This document shows, in pieces, positions 1 to 9,700 of a stretch of DNA of 64,000 nt. Each line of letters begins with the position of its first letter. Position 1 is the first letter of the stretch. The notes under the pieces were generated by a model. It saw only the letters and a program-made list of their open reading frames with translations, was not told the DNA's origin and did no database searches. The position numbers were made by a program, and so were the translations under genes. Source of the DNA: Oleiagrimonas sp963747595 (GTDB lineage Bacteria > Pseudomonadota > Gammaproteobacteria > Xanthomonadales > Rhodanobacteraceae); the NCBI GenBank assembly GCA_963747595.1, contig CAVVFO010000001.1:868001-932000 (forward strand), written 5' to 3'.

Positions 1-2
1 GG

Positions 3-1274
3 CAGAGCGAGGAGGACTGGCCACAGGCGCTGCTCATGATGGGCGACCAGATCTATGCAGATGAGGTGGCGCCCGCAGTGCGTGCGTTCATCTGCGCTCG
101 TCGCGACACCAGCGAACCACCGGGCGAGGAGATTGCCGATTTCGAGGAGTACACGCGGCTGTATCGCCAATCATGGAGTCAGCCGGATATCCGCTGGCTG
201 CTGTCGACGCTGCCCAGTGCCATGATCTTCGACGATCACGACGTCAATGACGACTGGAATATCTCGCACTCATGGGTGCAAGAGATGCGCGCCAAACCAT
301 GGTGGCGCGATCGCATCGTCGGCGGGTTCATGTCCTACTGGATCTATCAGCACATGGGCAACCTGTCGCCCAAGGAATTGCATGCCGACGCGTTGTTCCA
401 GCAGGTGCAACAGGGTGCAGAGAACCAGGACTTCGGCCCCCGGCTGCGCGAATTTGCCTTTCGTGCGGATCGTGAGCCGGACAGCTACCGGTGGAGTTTC
501 CATCGCGATTTCGGCGATGTGCGGTTGCTCATTGTCGATTCACGCGCCGGACGCATGCTGGGACGGGGACGGCGCGACATGCTGGATGAAGCCCAATGGC
601 GGTGGGTCGAATCGCATCTGAACGGCAGTTTCGACCACCTTCTTCTGGGCACCTCCTTGCCCATTTTCCTGGGCTACGGCATCCATTACCTGGAAGCCTG
701 GAATGAGGCCGTCTGTGCCGGCGCCTGGGGGTCCTGGTTCGCGCGGCAGGGCGAGCGCATCCGCCGCAAGCTGGATCTGGAGCACTGGAGCGCGTTCCAT
801 GCATCGTTCCGGCGCATCGTCGAGCTCATTCGCAGTGTCGCCAACGGTGAACGGGGCCGGGCGCCCGCCACCATCACGGTGCTTTCCGGCGACGTGCATC
901 ACGTCTATCTGGCCGAAACGCGGTTTGCAGATGCGGCGACGCAAAGTGCGATGTATCAGGCGGTGTGCTCGCCGTTTCGCAATCCGCTGGGTGCCAGGAA
1001 CCGCCGCATCATGCGCGCGGCATGGTCCGGCACAGTGGGTGCGGTGGCGAAAGGGATGGCGCGTCTCGCCGGGGTCAAGCCGGACCACGTCCGATGGCAG
1101 CTGTGTCATGACCGACCCTGGTTCGACAACCAGATCGCCACGCTGGAGTTTTACGGCGCGGAGGCACGCATCCGCTTCGACTACAGTCCACCGGGCAATG
1201 ACGACGCTCCGGTATTGAAGCAGGTGTTTGCGTATCGTTTGGACAAGGGGCGTGCGGGCTCGACATCCGGCTGA
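3..1274 (+). CDS. PhoD-like alkaline phosphatase family protein (5' end outside window)
   Basis: The reading frame is open to the first bases of the window, so the N-terminus is missing and about 424 residues remain. Metallophosphatase motifs are visible: GDQIYAD near the left edge, DDHDVNDDW about 60 residues further on, and a late SGDVHH motif. These are the metal-binding blocks of PhoD-type phosphodiesterases/phosphatases, which usually hydrolyse phosphate mono- or diesters with Fe/Ca ions. PhoD proteins are commonly exported, but no signal can be seen because the start is cut off. The gene ends about 200 bp before the next gene, which has its own ribosome-binding site. The family call is firm; the substrate is not known. 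Confidence 0.85.
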   Translation, partial: QSEEDWPQALLMMGDQIYADEVAPAVRAFICARRDTSEPPGEEIADFEEYTRLYRQSWSQPDIRWLLSTLPSAMIFDDHDVNDDWNISHSWVQEMRAKPWWRDRIVGGFMSYWIYQHMGNLSPKELHADALFQQVQQGAENQDFGPRLREFAFRADREPDSYRWSFHRDFGDVRLLIVDSRAGRMLGRGRRDMLDEAQWRWVESHLNGSFDHLLLGTSLPIFLGYGIHYLEAWNEAVCAGAWGSWFARQGERIRRKLDLEHWSAFHASFRRIVELIRSVANGERGRAPATITVLSGDVHHVYLAETRFADAATQSAMYQAVCSPFRNPLGARNRRIMRAAWSGTVGAVAKGMARLAGVKPDHVRWQLCHDRPWFDNQIATLEFYGAEARIRFDYSPPGNDDAPVLKQVFAYRLDKGRAGSTSG

Positions 1275-1470
1275 GCCTCCTGATCAGGATCGCCCCGATG
1301 GCTACAACACCGAAAATCACTTACCCCTGCGACAGTATTCGGGGTGGCTTGCGCATTGTCTCAATCTCGCCCGCACATTCCGTACGTGCCGTACTCCATT
1401 CGTACCGGTTGTAAACCCCCTGCGCGTGACGTGCATCAAACGCGTATTGACCAACCAGAGGATCGTTACC

Positions 1471-2304
1471 ATGCGCAACGCTTTTTTTGTCCTGTTGTTG
1501 ACCACACTCCCGTTTGCGGCCGCGGCAATGCCCTGCCGTCACAGCGCGCCGCGCAATGCCAGTGTGGAGGCGTCGGGCCTGCACCGCCTGTCTCTGCAGC
1601 TCGGATCGGCCGATCTGCAGATACATGGGGTCAAGGGCATGCACACGATCGAGGTGCACGGCACGGCGTGCGCCTCGGATGCGGCGTCGCTGAAGGATCT
1701 ACAGGTCGACAGCGCCCGGCATGGCGAGACCGCGACGGTGACTGCACGCAATCGCACTCACGGCGGCTTCCATATGTCCGGCAATCACTATGCGTACCTG
1801 AAACTGCAGGTGCGGGTCCCGCAGTCGCTGGCGGTGCGCATCGAGAGTGGGTCGGGCGACATGCGCGCTACCCGGCTTGCATCCCTGGACGTGGATTCCG
1901 GCTCGGGTGATCTGCAGGCCGACCACATCGGCGGAGCATTGACCTTGCAGCTCGGCTCCGGGGATGTGCAGGCGCGGCAGATCGGGAGCGTCGATCTGCG
2001 CGGGACGGGGTCGGGTGATGTCCGGGCCGAAGGTGTGCATGGCGACGTCAAGGTGCAGCGCTCAGGGTCGGGCGACCTCACGTTCCGCAATGTGGGTGGC
2101 GCTGTGGGAATCCGATCCAGCGGCTCCGGAGACATCACGCTGGGTCATGTGGCGCATGACGTGGATATCGGCAGCACCGGTTCGGGCGATGTCACCGCCA
2201 ATGACGTCGGCGGAAACTTCAGCGTGCATGCCAATGGCAGCGGTGACATCCGCTATCACGCGGTGAAGGGTAGCGTCAGCGTACCGCACAGGGACGACGA
2301 CTGA
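1471..2304 (+). CDS. secreted GSGD-repeat protein (DUF4097/DUF2807-like beta-helix)
   Basis: A 277-residue protein. The start at 1471 is chosen because AGAGGA lies 8 bases upstream and the protein then begins with a signal peptide (hydrophobic stretch to about residue 20, cleavage near AAA-MP). The second half carries eight GSGD tetrapeptides at residues 127, 144, 162, 180, 199, 218, 237 and 256, spaced 17 to 19 residues apart. This is the pattern of a right-handed parallel beta-helix in the putative auto-transporter adhesin, head-GIN family. It probably acts in the periplasm or at the surface. No catalytic motif is visible. A perfect 8-bp GC-rich palindrome follows the stop. Function unknown. 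Confidence 0.82.
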   Translation: MRNAFFVLLLTTLPFAAAAMPCRHSAPRNASVEASGLHRLSLQLGSADLQIHGVKGMHTIEVHGTACASDAASLKDLQVDSARHGETATVTARNRTHGGFHMSGNHYAYLKLQVRVPQSLAVRIESGSGDMRATRLASLDVDSGSGDLQADHIGGALTLQLGSGDVQARQIGSVDLRGTGSGDVRAEGVHGDVKVQRSGSGDLTFRNVGGAVGIRSSGSGDITLGHVAHDVDIGSTGSGDVTANDVGGNFSVHANGSGDIRYHAVKGSVSVPHRDDD

Positions 2305-2316
2305 GATTGCGTGACG

Positions 2317-2333
2317 GGCGGCCCAGGGCCGCC
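2317..2333. terminator. GC-rich palindrome after the GSGD-repeat gene
   Basis: GGCGGCCC and GGGCCGCC flank a single A, giving a perfect 8-bp inverted repeat 12 bases after the stop codon. It lies between two convergent genes. No T-run follows on either strand, so a terminator role is only possible. Confidence 0.3.
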
Positions 2334-2437
2334 ACCCTGCGGTCGCCTGAGAAAAAACACCAGCCCCGGGCGCTCGCGGCTTCCCGGCACGGAACGGGAT
2401 GCCTGCGCCGCCCGTTCCGGTCGCTGATCAGACCCGG

Positions 2438-3187
2438 TCAGTGGCCATGGCCGTGATCCTTGCCACGGTTGTCATTTCTGCCCTTGCTGTTGTTCCTGTC
2501 GTTCCTGTCATTGCGGGAAGGTTGCCGGCCCTGCGTCGTGCGGGACCGGTTGCGGTTGTCTTGCACGTTGCGGGTTGGCATCTGCCGCGTGGGAGCATGA
2601 CGCGGCGTGACCAGACGCGGTGCGGCCGGGCGGGACGGGGAGCGATGCCCCTGCGGAACACGCGATTGCGGCTGGCGCCGATTTGCCGGCCGTGTCTCGT
2701 ACTGCTCACGTCGCTGTGGTGATGCACGTCGTTCCGTCCGGCGTGGTGGTGCGTAACGCTCCGGACGGCGTGGATGTGTGCGGTGGTCGACGCGACGGTG
2801 GTACCAGCTGTCGCGGTTACGATAGAACGCGCGGTGGCGATAGTGGTTGCTCCAGTAGGAACTGATTGCGAAGGTGATGATGGGGATGCCCAGGCGTGCG
2901 CCATACACGGGCACTGCCACGCGTCGCCCATCGTATTCGTCCTGGATATAGCTGCCATCGACCCAGCCACGATCGCCGTCGGCGATCACGTCGCACCATT
3001 CCCAGCCGTCGGTGCATCCCTGGATGGTGACCTCGGTACCCACCGATAGGGTCGTGATCAACGGATACTGCGCGGCCGGTCCGGCCCGCATGTTCAGGTT
3101 GACGGTCACCCATCCGTCCGCTGCCAATGCAGTCAGCGGCATGGCCAGCAGAAGCGCCATTGCGAGAAAGCAGATCTGTCGTTTCAT
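2438..3187 (-). CDS. exported SH3-domain protein with basic Arg/His/Asn-rich tail
   Basis: A 249-residue protein with a clear signal peptide (cleavage near residue 22, LAA-DG). Residues 24-85 form a bacterial SH3 domain: the VNLNMRAGPAAQYP block, then a V..G..V..QGC...W..V motif and a final GWV. Such domains usually bind cell-wall peptides. From about residue 115 the chain is low-complexity, rich in Arg, His, Pro, Asn and Gln, and probably disordered. It ends with a His/Gly tail that could bind metal. It is read divergently from the GH39 gene. The SH3 domain is confident; the role of the tail is unknown. Confidence 0.78.
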   Translation of the reverse strand: MKRQICFLAMALLLAMPLTALAADGWVTVNLNMRAGPAAQYPLITTLSVGTEVTIQGCTDGWEWCDVIADGDRGWVDGSYIQDEYDGRRVAVPVYGARLGIPIITFAISSYWSNHYRHRAFYRNRDSWYHRRVDHRTHPRRPERYAPPRRTERRASPQRREQYETRPANRRQPQSRVPQGHRSPSRPAAPRLVTPRHAPTRQMPTRNVQDNRNRSRTTQGRQPSRNDRNDRNNSKGRNDNRGKDHGHGH

Positions 3188-3479
3188 GGACGTTTCTCCG
3201 GCACATGTTCAGAACGGGCGATCCAGACAAAGGCGGCGTACGACAGCGGATAGCAGATTGATACGGTTTCACGTGGGGCGCAAGTGCTCCGGACTCCCGC
3301 CGTACGACCCGCCTTCAGCTTCCCCGTGGTCCCTGCCGGTGCTGCCTTCAGCGTCGCCTCACGATGCAGGGGCAATGATGGTATGGCGAGGCGTGACAGC
3401 ATCGGTGCCGGACGTATGCTGGACGCAGGCCGCCTCGCAGTCGTGCAAGCGCACCCGTTTGTTGCCGAAGGGGCCGTTC

Positions 3480-4940
3480 ATGCCGCATTTCCACTGTGAC
3501 CTGGAACAAGCCGGCATCCCATTGCGGCATGTGTGGAACCACACCATCGGCAGCGGACATGCCCCGCTGGCACTGCGCGCGGACTGGCAAGGGCAGATGC
3601 GCAGGACCCGCGCCGACCTGAAGTGCCGTTATGCGCGCTTCCACGGCATTCTCAGTGACGACATGGGAACCTTGCTGATCGAGCAGGGCAAGAGGGTCTA
3701 CGGATTTTTCAACGCCGACCAGATCATGGATTTCCTGCTGGAAATCGGCATGCGGCCTTTTGTGGAATTGAGCTTCATGCCCACCGCCCTGAGCAGCGGC
3801 AACACCGGGGTGTTCAAATACCAGGGCAATGTGACCCCGCCGCGGCACTATGGCCAGTGGGCGGAGCTGATCTCGCACCTCGTGCGGCACTGGATCGACC
3901 GCTATGGCCTGGATGAAGTGCAGCAGTGGTATTTCGAAGTCTGGAACGAGCCCAACCTGCGCAGCTTCTGGACCGGCAGCCAGAAGGACTACTTCAAGCT
4001 TTACGAACATACCGTCCATGCCATCAAGTCCATCGACGCTGCATTGTGCGTCGGCGGGCCGGCCACGGCGAGCAATGGCTGGATCGCCGAGTTCGTGGAC
4101 TTTTGCGCCGGACATGATCTCCCGGCCGACTTCGTGTCCACGCATCACTACCCCACGGACGCGTTCGGCAAGCCCGGTGACGATACCGAGACACAACTGG
4201 CGCAGGCACACCGCGGTGTGTTGCGCCAGCGTGTCATCGACAGCTCCCGGGCAGCAGGAGGCAAGCCGCTGTTCTACACGGAGTGGAGCAGTTCGTCGAA
4301 CCCGTTCTTCCACCATCATGACGAGCCGTACGCTGCGGCATTCCTGATCAAGAACATGCTCGAGGTGACCGAGCTGGTGCATGGCTACAGCTGGTGGGCC
4401 TTCTCCGATATTTTCGAGGAGAACTATCTCTCCTCCGTGCCGTTTCATGGCGGCTTCGGCCTTCAGACCATTCACGGTGTGGCCAAACCCGCCTATCGCG
4501 CCTGTCAGCTTCTGGCGCGGCTGGGCCACGAATCCCTGCTGGTGGACGGGTTGCACGCCACGGTCAATGCTTGGGTCATTCGCGGGGACGAGGATGTCTC
4601 GGTGGTATTGAGCAACCACGTCTTTCCGGGTCACGAAATTCATGACGCCAAGGTGCGCTTGACGCTGCTGGGAGAAATGCCGCAACGCGCCTGGGTGGAG
4701 CGTATCGACGACACCCACTGCAATCCGCGCGCGCTGTGGGAGTCTTGGGGGGCGCCGGATTATCCGGATGCGCGTCAGTTGAGCAATTTGCACGAGGCCT
4801 CGCGGCTGCATCGCAAGAACATCACCTGGACCGCGCACGACAAGGGTATCGATCTCGCCTTGACGTTGCCTGCGCACGGGGTGGCCGTAGTCACGCTGGA
4901 TTATCCGCAGGCCGCCTGTGCCAAGGATGCCAGATCATGA
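3480..4940 (+). CDS. GH39 family glycosidase (beta-xylosidase type)
   Basis: A 486-residue protein. The start at 3480 gives a protein beginning just before the conserved N-terminal block (HTIGSGHAPLALRADW). GH39 enzymes are retaining beta-glycosidases; the best known are beta-xylosidases. The acid/base candidate is Glu157 in WNEPN and the nucleophile candidate is Glu268 in YTEWS, both typical of clan GH-A. Length matches the XynB group. No signal peptide is seen, so it is probably cytoplasmic. Its stop overlaps the next start (ATGA), which couples it to the GH144-type enzyme, and the glucan synthase follows. That context suggests a glucan or oligosaccharide substrate rather than plant xylan, but this is inference. 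Confidence 0.87.
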   Translation: MPHFHCDLEQAGIPLRHVWNHTIGSGHAPLALRADWQGQMRRTRADLKCRYARFHGILSDDMGTLLIEQGKRVYGFFNADQIMDFLLEIGMRPFVELSFMPTALSSGNTGVFKYQGNVTPPRHYGQWAELISHLVRHWIDRYGLDEVQQWYFEVWNEPNLRSFWTGSQKDYFKLYEHTVHAIKSIDAALCVGGPATASNGWIAEFVDFCAGHDLPADFVSTHHYPTDAFGKPGDDTETQLAQAHRGVLRQRVIDSSRAAGGKPLFYTEWSSSSNPFFHHHDEPYAAAFLIKNMLEVTELVHGYSWWAFSDIFEENYLSSVPFHGGFGLQTIHGVAKPAYRACQLLARLGHESLLVDGLHATVNAWVIRGDEDVSVVLSNHVFPGHEIHDAKVRLTLLGEMPQRAWVERIDDTHCNPRALWESWGAPDYPDARQLSNLHEASRLHRKNITWTAHDKGIDLALTLPAHGVAVVTLDYPQAACAKDARS

Positions 4941-6235
4941 CGGACCATCACGACGAGGCGCTGCTGGATACCATCCAGCGCGAGACCTTCGAATATTTCC
5001 TGCAGCACGGCAATACCGGCAACGGCCTCGTGGCCGACTCCACGCAAGCCGACAGTCCTGCCAGTATTGCCGCCGTCGGGTTTGCCTTGACGGCATATCC
5101 GGTGGGCGTCGAGCGCGGTTTCATGCCGCGGGCCGACGCCTTGCAGGCATCATTGCGCGCGGCACGTTTTTTCGATGAGGCCGATCAGTCGGGCGCGCCG
5201 GATGGTGTCGGCTACAAGGGCTTCTTCTATCACTTCCTGGATCTCGCCACCGGCCGGCGCACGTGGAACTCGGAGTTGTCGACCATCGATACGGCGCTAC
5301 TGCTCGCGGGCTTGCTGGTTGCGGCGGAATATTTCGACAGGGACACGGCGGCCGAGCGTGAGCTGCGCGAACGTGTGCAGGTGATCTACCGGCGCGTCGA
5401 CTGGCGCTGGGCCCAGAACAGCGGTCGCGCGTTGAGCTTGGGATGGAAGCCGGAGAGCGGGTTCATCACCTATCGCTGGATCGGCTACAGCGAGGCATTG
5501 CTGCTGTATGCGCTGGCGCTGGGCGCGCCCGAACACAATATCGCCGCGGACGCCTATACCGCGTGGACCTCCGGCTACAAGTGGAAAACCATCTACGGTC
5601 ATGAGCATGTCTATGCCGGGCCGTTGTTCATTCATCAATTTTCGCATATCTGGCTGGACCTGCGCGGCATCCAAGATGATTACATGGCGGCACGGGCCAT
5701 CGACTATTTCGAGAACAGCCGCCGCGCCACCTACGTGCAGCAGCAATATGCGATCCGCAATCCGCTGGGCCTGAAGGGGTATCACGGCACCTGCTGGGGC
5801 ATTACCGCCAGCGACGGTCCCGGCCCGACCACCCGTTGCATCAGGGGACACAGGAGAAAATTCTACGGCTACCGTGCGCGCGGTGCACCCTACGGCCCCG
5901 ATGACGGCACCATCGCGCCATGGGCGGCCATAGCATCCTTGCCGTTTGCGCCGGAAATCGTGTTGCCGACCATCCATCACCTGCGCCAGTTGCATAGCGA
6001 ACAGGATGGCTCCGCGTTCGGGTTCAAGTGTTCGTTCAATCCCACGTTCCCGGCCAAGGGAAAGCTGGGATGGATCTCGCCGTACCACTTCGTGCTCAAC
6101 CAGGGCCCCATCGTGTTGATGATCGAGAATTATCGCAGCGGACTGGTATGGCGGCTGTGTCGCGGCATCCGCAGCCTTCGTGACGGACTGAAGCGCGCCG
6201 GTTTCCACGGCGGCTGGCTGCGCGCTTCGCGCTGA
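4937..6235 (+). CDS. GH144-type glycoside hydrolase (glycoamylase-like domain), probable endo-beta-1,2-glucanase
   Basis: A 432-residue protein starting at the ATG that overlaps the GH39 stop by four bases, so translation is probably coupled. It is a single glycoamylase-like domain (PF10091): N-terminal RETFEYF, then SIAAVGFALTAYPVG, the conserved GYSEALLLYALALG helix and PLFIHQFSHIWLD. Characterised members of GH144 cut linear beta-1,2-glucan. The same fold is found inside cyclic beta-1,2-glucan synthases, and a synthase is the next gene, so beta-1,2-glucan is the most likely substrate. No convincing signal peptide is seen at the chosen start. Known family: high confidence; specificity: inferred from family and neighbour. 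Confidence 0.82.
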   Translation: MTDHHDEALLDTIQRETFEYFLQHGNTGNGLVADSTQADSPASIAAVGFALTAYPVGVERGFMPRADALQASLRAARFFDEADQSGAPDGVGYKGFFYHFLDLATGRRTWNSELSTIDTALLLAGLLVAAEYFDRDTAAERELRERVQVIYRRVDWRWAQNSGRALSLGWKPESGFITYRWIGYSEALLLYALALGAPEHNIAADAYTAWTSGYKWKTIYGHEHVYAGPLFIHQFSHIWLDLRGIQDDYMAARAIDYFENSRRATYVQQQYAIRNPLGLKGYHGTCWGITASDGPGPTTRCIRGHRRKFYGYRARGAPYGPDDGTIAPWAAIASLPFAPEIVLPTIHHLRQLHSEQDGSAFGFKCSFNPTFPAKGKLGWISPYHFVLNQGPIVLMIENYRSGLVWRLCRGIRSLRDGLKRAGFHGGWLRASR

Positions 6236-6768
6236 GTGCAGGTGGCCCTGCACCGATTGCCGACCGGGTGATGTGGTCCAGGGAGCTGATCCGGGCCACA
6301 TGTGCCTGGAATACCTCTGGAAACTCTGAACCAGGGCATGCGCCTTGCGCGCACGTGTGCTGCTCCGTGTGCCGGGTTTCGCACAGATTCAGCGCGCTGG
6401 ACGTACTTTGACAACATGTCTTCGAACTCCGTCGCCATTGCCATCGTGTCGCTGATCGCACGCCTGCGGTCGATGTTGATGGCCGTCTACGCGCGGCGGT
6501 GGAGGTCTGCACCAGTTGCGCCCCCGATGGGTGCGGCCCGCCAACCGAGGGCCGCGACGCATGGTTTTCAGCAGGTGACGTTGTGGCACGCGGAGACGGT
6601 TCCGGCATGGCACTACATCCGTGGCCGCGGGCGTAAGGGGCGATCCGAAACGCTAATGCCGCGGGATGTGGGGCGTCGCGGTAACTCCGCGCGAGAGGCG
6701 AATTCCACACATACCTCGGTCGTCATGGCCCGGGCGATGCGCAGCCGCATTCGTCAGCGCTCCATCCG
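6236..6768. other. 533-bp gap before the glucan synthase gene
   Basis: No gene is supported here. A 7-bp stem (GTGCAGG / CCTGCAC, 6236-6253) starts directly after the GH144 stop and could attenuate or stabilise the upstream transcript. The rest has open frames without recognisable protein features. The true start of the glucan synthase could lie slightly downstream of 6769, which would lengthen this gap. Confidence 0.4.
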
Positions 6769-9700
6769 GTGAAGCTCAGGGGGTCCGGAGGGCGCAAAAC
6801 ACGTTCGCGTGGAACGCAGCTCGACCGCTTCCACACATCCGGGGATGAAAGACAGCCGCAGGCCGAAGGCGGCGAATCCGAATCCATCGAACGTGTCGCC
6901 GTGCTGCTGAACGACACCCAGCTGCGAGAGCACGCAAAAACTTTGGCACAGCGCCACCGAGTGCAGATCGAGGGCGGCGGCGAGCCGCTACGCCCGCGTC
7001 TTGATCTCGCCGAACGCGATCTTGGTCAGGCATTCACCCAGGTGCGTGAGGCGACGGCACACAAGCGACGGGTGGAGCCGGCGGCAGAGTGGTTGCTGGA
7101 CAATTTCGTCCTGGTCAAGGAACAGGCGCGCATCGTTCGCGAGGGCTTGCCCGATGCGTACAGTCGACAACTGCCGATCCTGGTCGGAGGCGGTGACGAG
7201 GGCTTGCCGCGCATCCTGGTCATCGTGCGGGAACTCGTGGTGCATGTGGACGGCCGCGCAGATGAGCGTATCCTGGGCGACTTCGTGCGCGCCTACCAGA
7301 CCCATGCGGCGCTCACCCTCGGTGAGCTGTGGGCCATGCCGGTCATGCTGCGCCTGGCGTTGATCGAGCGCATGGCAGTGCTGGGCCATTCCATCATGGC
7401 GCGCCTGCGCGATTATGCCGAGGCCGCCGACTGGGCACAGCAGATGCTGGACACGGTGCGCAACCAGGAGGATGAACTGATCCTGCTGGTGGCCGACATG
7501 GCACGCGCCAAGCCAGCCGATTCACGCGCGTTCGCTGCGGAATTCTTCCGTCTGCTGCAGGGCAGGCATCCCGCCCTGGCGCTGCCGATGGCCTGGATCG
7601 AGCAGCGCATCACGCAACGGCACTGGAGCATGGCGCGTCTGCTGGAAGAGGAGGGGCGCGTGCAGGCGTTCGACCAGGTGTCGATCCGCAACTGCATCAA
7701 TTCCCTGCGGGTGATTGCCCATACGCGCTGGGCGGGCGTGGTGGAAGCCGTCAGCGTGGTCGAGCGGATCCTGAAGCGCGATCCCGCGCGCGTGTATGCG
7801 CGCATGGACTTTCATACACGTGATCGTTACCGGCATGTGGTGGAGGAGATCGCGCGACGCGGGCATTTGGACGAGCATGTCGTGGCAAATGGCGCCGTGC
7901 AGTGTGCCCTCGACGCTAAGGAGGCACATGTGCAGTCGCCGCGGCGACTGCACGTCGGATATTATCTGATCGACGCTGGACGGTCTCTTCTGGAGGAGAC
8001 GTTGGGGGTTCGGCCCGATGTCGGTCAGCGTCTGCGTCGCGCTATGCGCGCGCGGCCCACGCCGGTGCATCTCGGCATGATCAGCATCCTGACGGTGGTG
8101 ATCGCCCTCCTGACGACATGGGCCGGCGCACAGGAATTGCTGTTCGAGGCGCCATGGGCAGTCTACGTGATCGCCGTGCTGCTGGCGTCCAGTTACCTTG
8201 CGGTGGCCCTGACGGATCTGTTTTTCAGCCACCTCCTGCGGCCGCAGCTGCTGCCGCGAATGAATTTCGAGAACGGTATCCCCGGCAACCATCGCACGCT
8301 GGTGGTGGTGCCCTGCATGCTGACCAGCGCCGCCGGCATCCAGGATGAGCTAGAGCACCTCGAGCTGTGCTATCTCGGCAATCGCGAGCCCAATCTGGGG
8401 TTTGCCCTGTTGACCGATTTCACGGATGCCACCCAGCCCACCACGCCCGAGGACGCGAATCTGCTGGCGACCGTGCAGGCAGGCGTGAACCGCCTCAATG
8501 CGCAACATGCCGCGACCGGTCCATGCCGGTTCTACCTGTTCCATCGGTCCCGCCAGTGGAGTGCGGAGCAGCGGCTGTGGATGGGACTGGAGCGCAAACG
8601 CGGCAAGCTGACCCAGTTGAACCGCTTCTTGCGTGGTGCCTCCGCGGACGTGTTCTCCAGCACCGTAGGCGACCTGAACCGGGTTCGGCACAGCGTCTAC
8701 GTGATCACCCTGGATGCCGACACCGAGCTGCCGCCGCATGCCGCCGTGCGTCTGGTGGAAACCATGGCACATCCCCTCAACCAGCCGCGTTTTGACCGCC
8801 GCCAGCGGCGAGTGGTGGAGGGTTACGGCATCCTGCAGCCACGGGTTTCGGTGGGCGTGGAGGCCGGCAATGCCAGCCTTTTTGCGCGTCTGTTCAGCGA
8901 CGACACGGGTCTGGATCCTTACACCCGCGCCATTTCCAATGTCTATCAGGATCTGTTTGCGGAAAGTTCGTACATCGGCAAGGGCCTTTATCACGTCAAG
9001 GCATTCTCCTGTGCCGTCGGCACACGATTTCCCGACAACCTGATTCTCAGTCACGATCTGCTCGAGGGCAGTTACGCGCGCACCGGCCTGGTCAGCGACG
9101 TGGAACTGCGCGAACACCATCCGCAGCGTTACAGCACCGAAGCGCGGCGTCGACATCGCTGGGTGCGCGGCGACTGGCAGATCCTGGACTGGCTGCTGCC
9201 GCTGGTGCCCGGTCCGCGCAAACGCTGGTTGCGCAACCGGCTCAAGGCGCACCACCGCTGGAAGATCTTCGACAATGTGCGCCGGTCGCTGGTGCCGGTC
9301 GCGTTTGCGGCGCTATGGGTGCGCAGCTGGATCGAGCCCTCGCATCCATTGTTCTGGACCCTGACCCTGCTGCTGTTCCTGGTAGTGGAGCCTGTGCTGG
9401 CCGTGGGCTTGAAGTTGGTATCCAAGGACCCGGCGATCACCTGGCGCATGCATGGCCGGGAAACCTTGGAAATGGCCTTCAAGCGTTTCTTGCAGACCGG
9501 GCTATTGCTGGCGCTGTTGCCATACGAAGCCATGCTCAACGTCAGTGCCATATTGCGCAGCGCTTTTCGCCTGGTGCTGACCCGGCGCAACCTTCTGGAG
9601 TGGACGCCGGCCAGCTCGCTGGATCATGCCGCGGCACGCCGTCTGGATGAATTCCTGCGCATGATGTGGCTGGTGCCGGTGGGTGTGGTCCTGACCCTGG

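Noticed and set aside
1850..2260. CRISPR-like regular DNA repeats
   Set aside because: The regularity comes from GSGD codons every 17-19 residues in one protein frame; DNA units differ too much and are not separated by unique spacers.
6302..6772. 156-codon frame before the glucan synthase
   Set aside because: No ribosome-binding site, and the translation looks like random high-G+C sequence.
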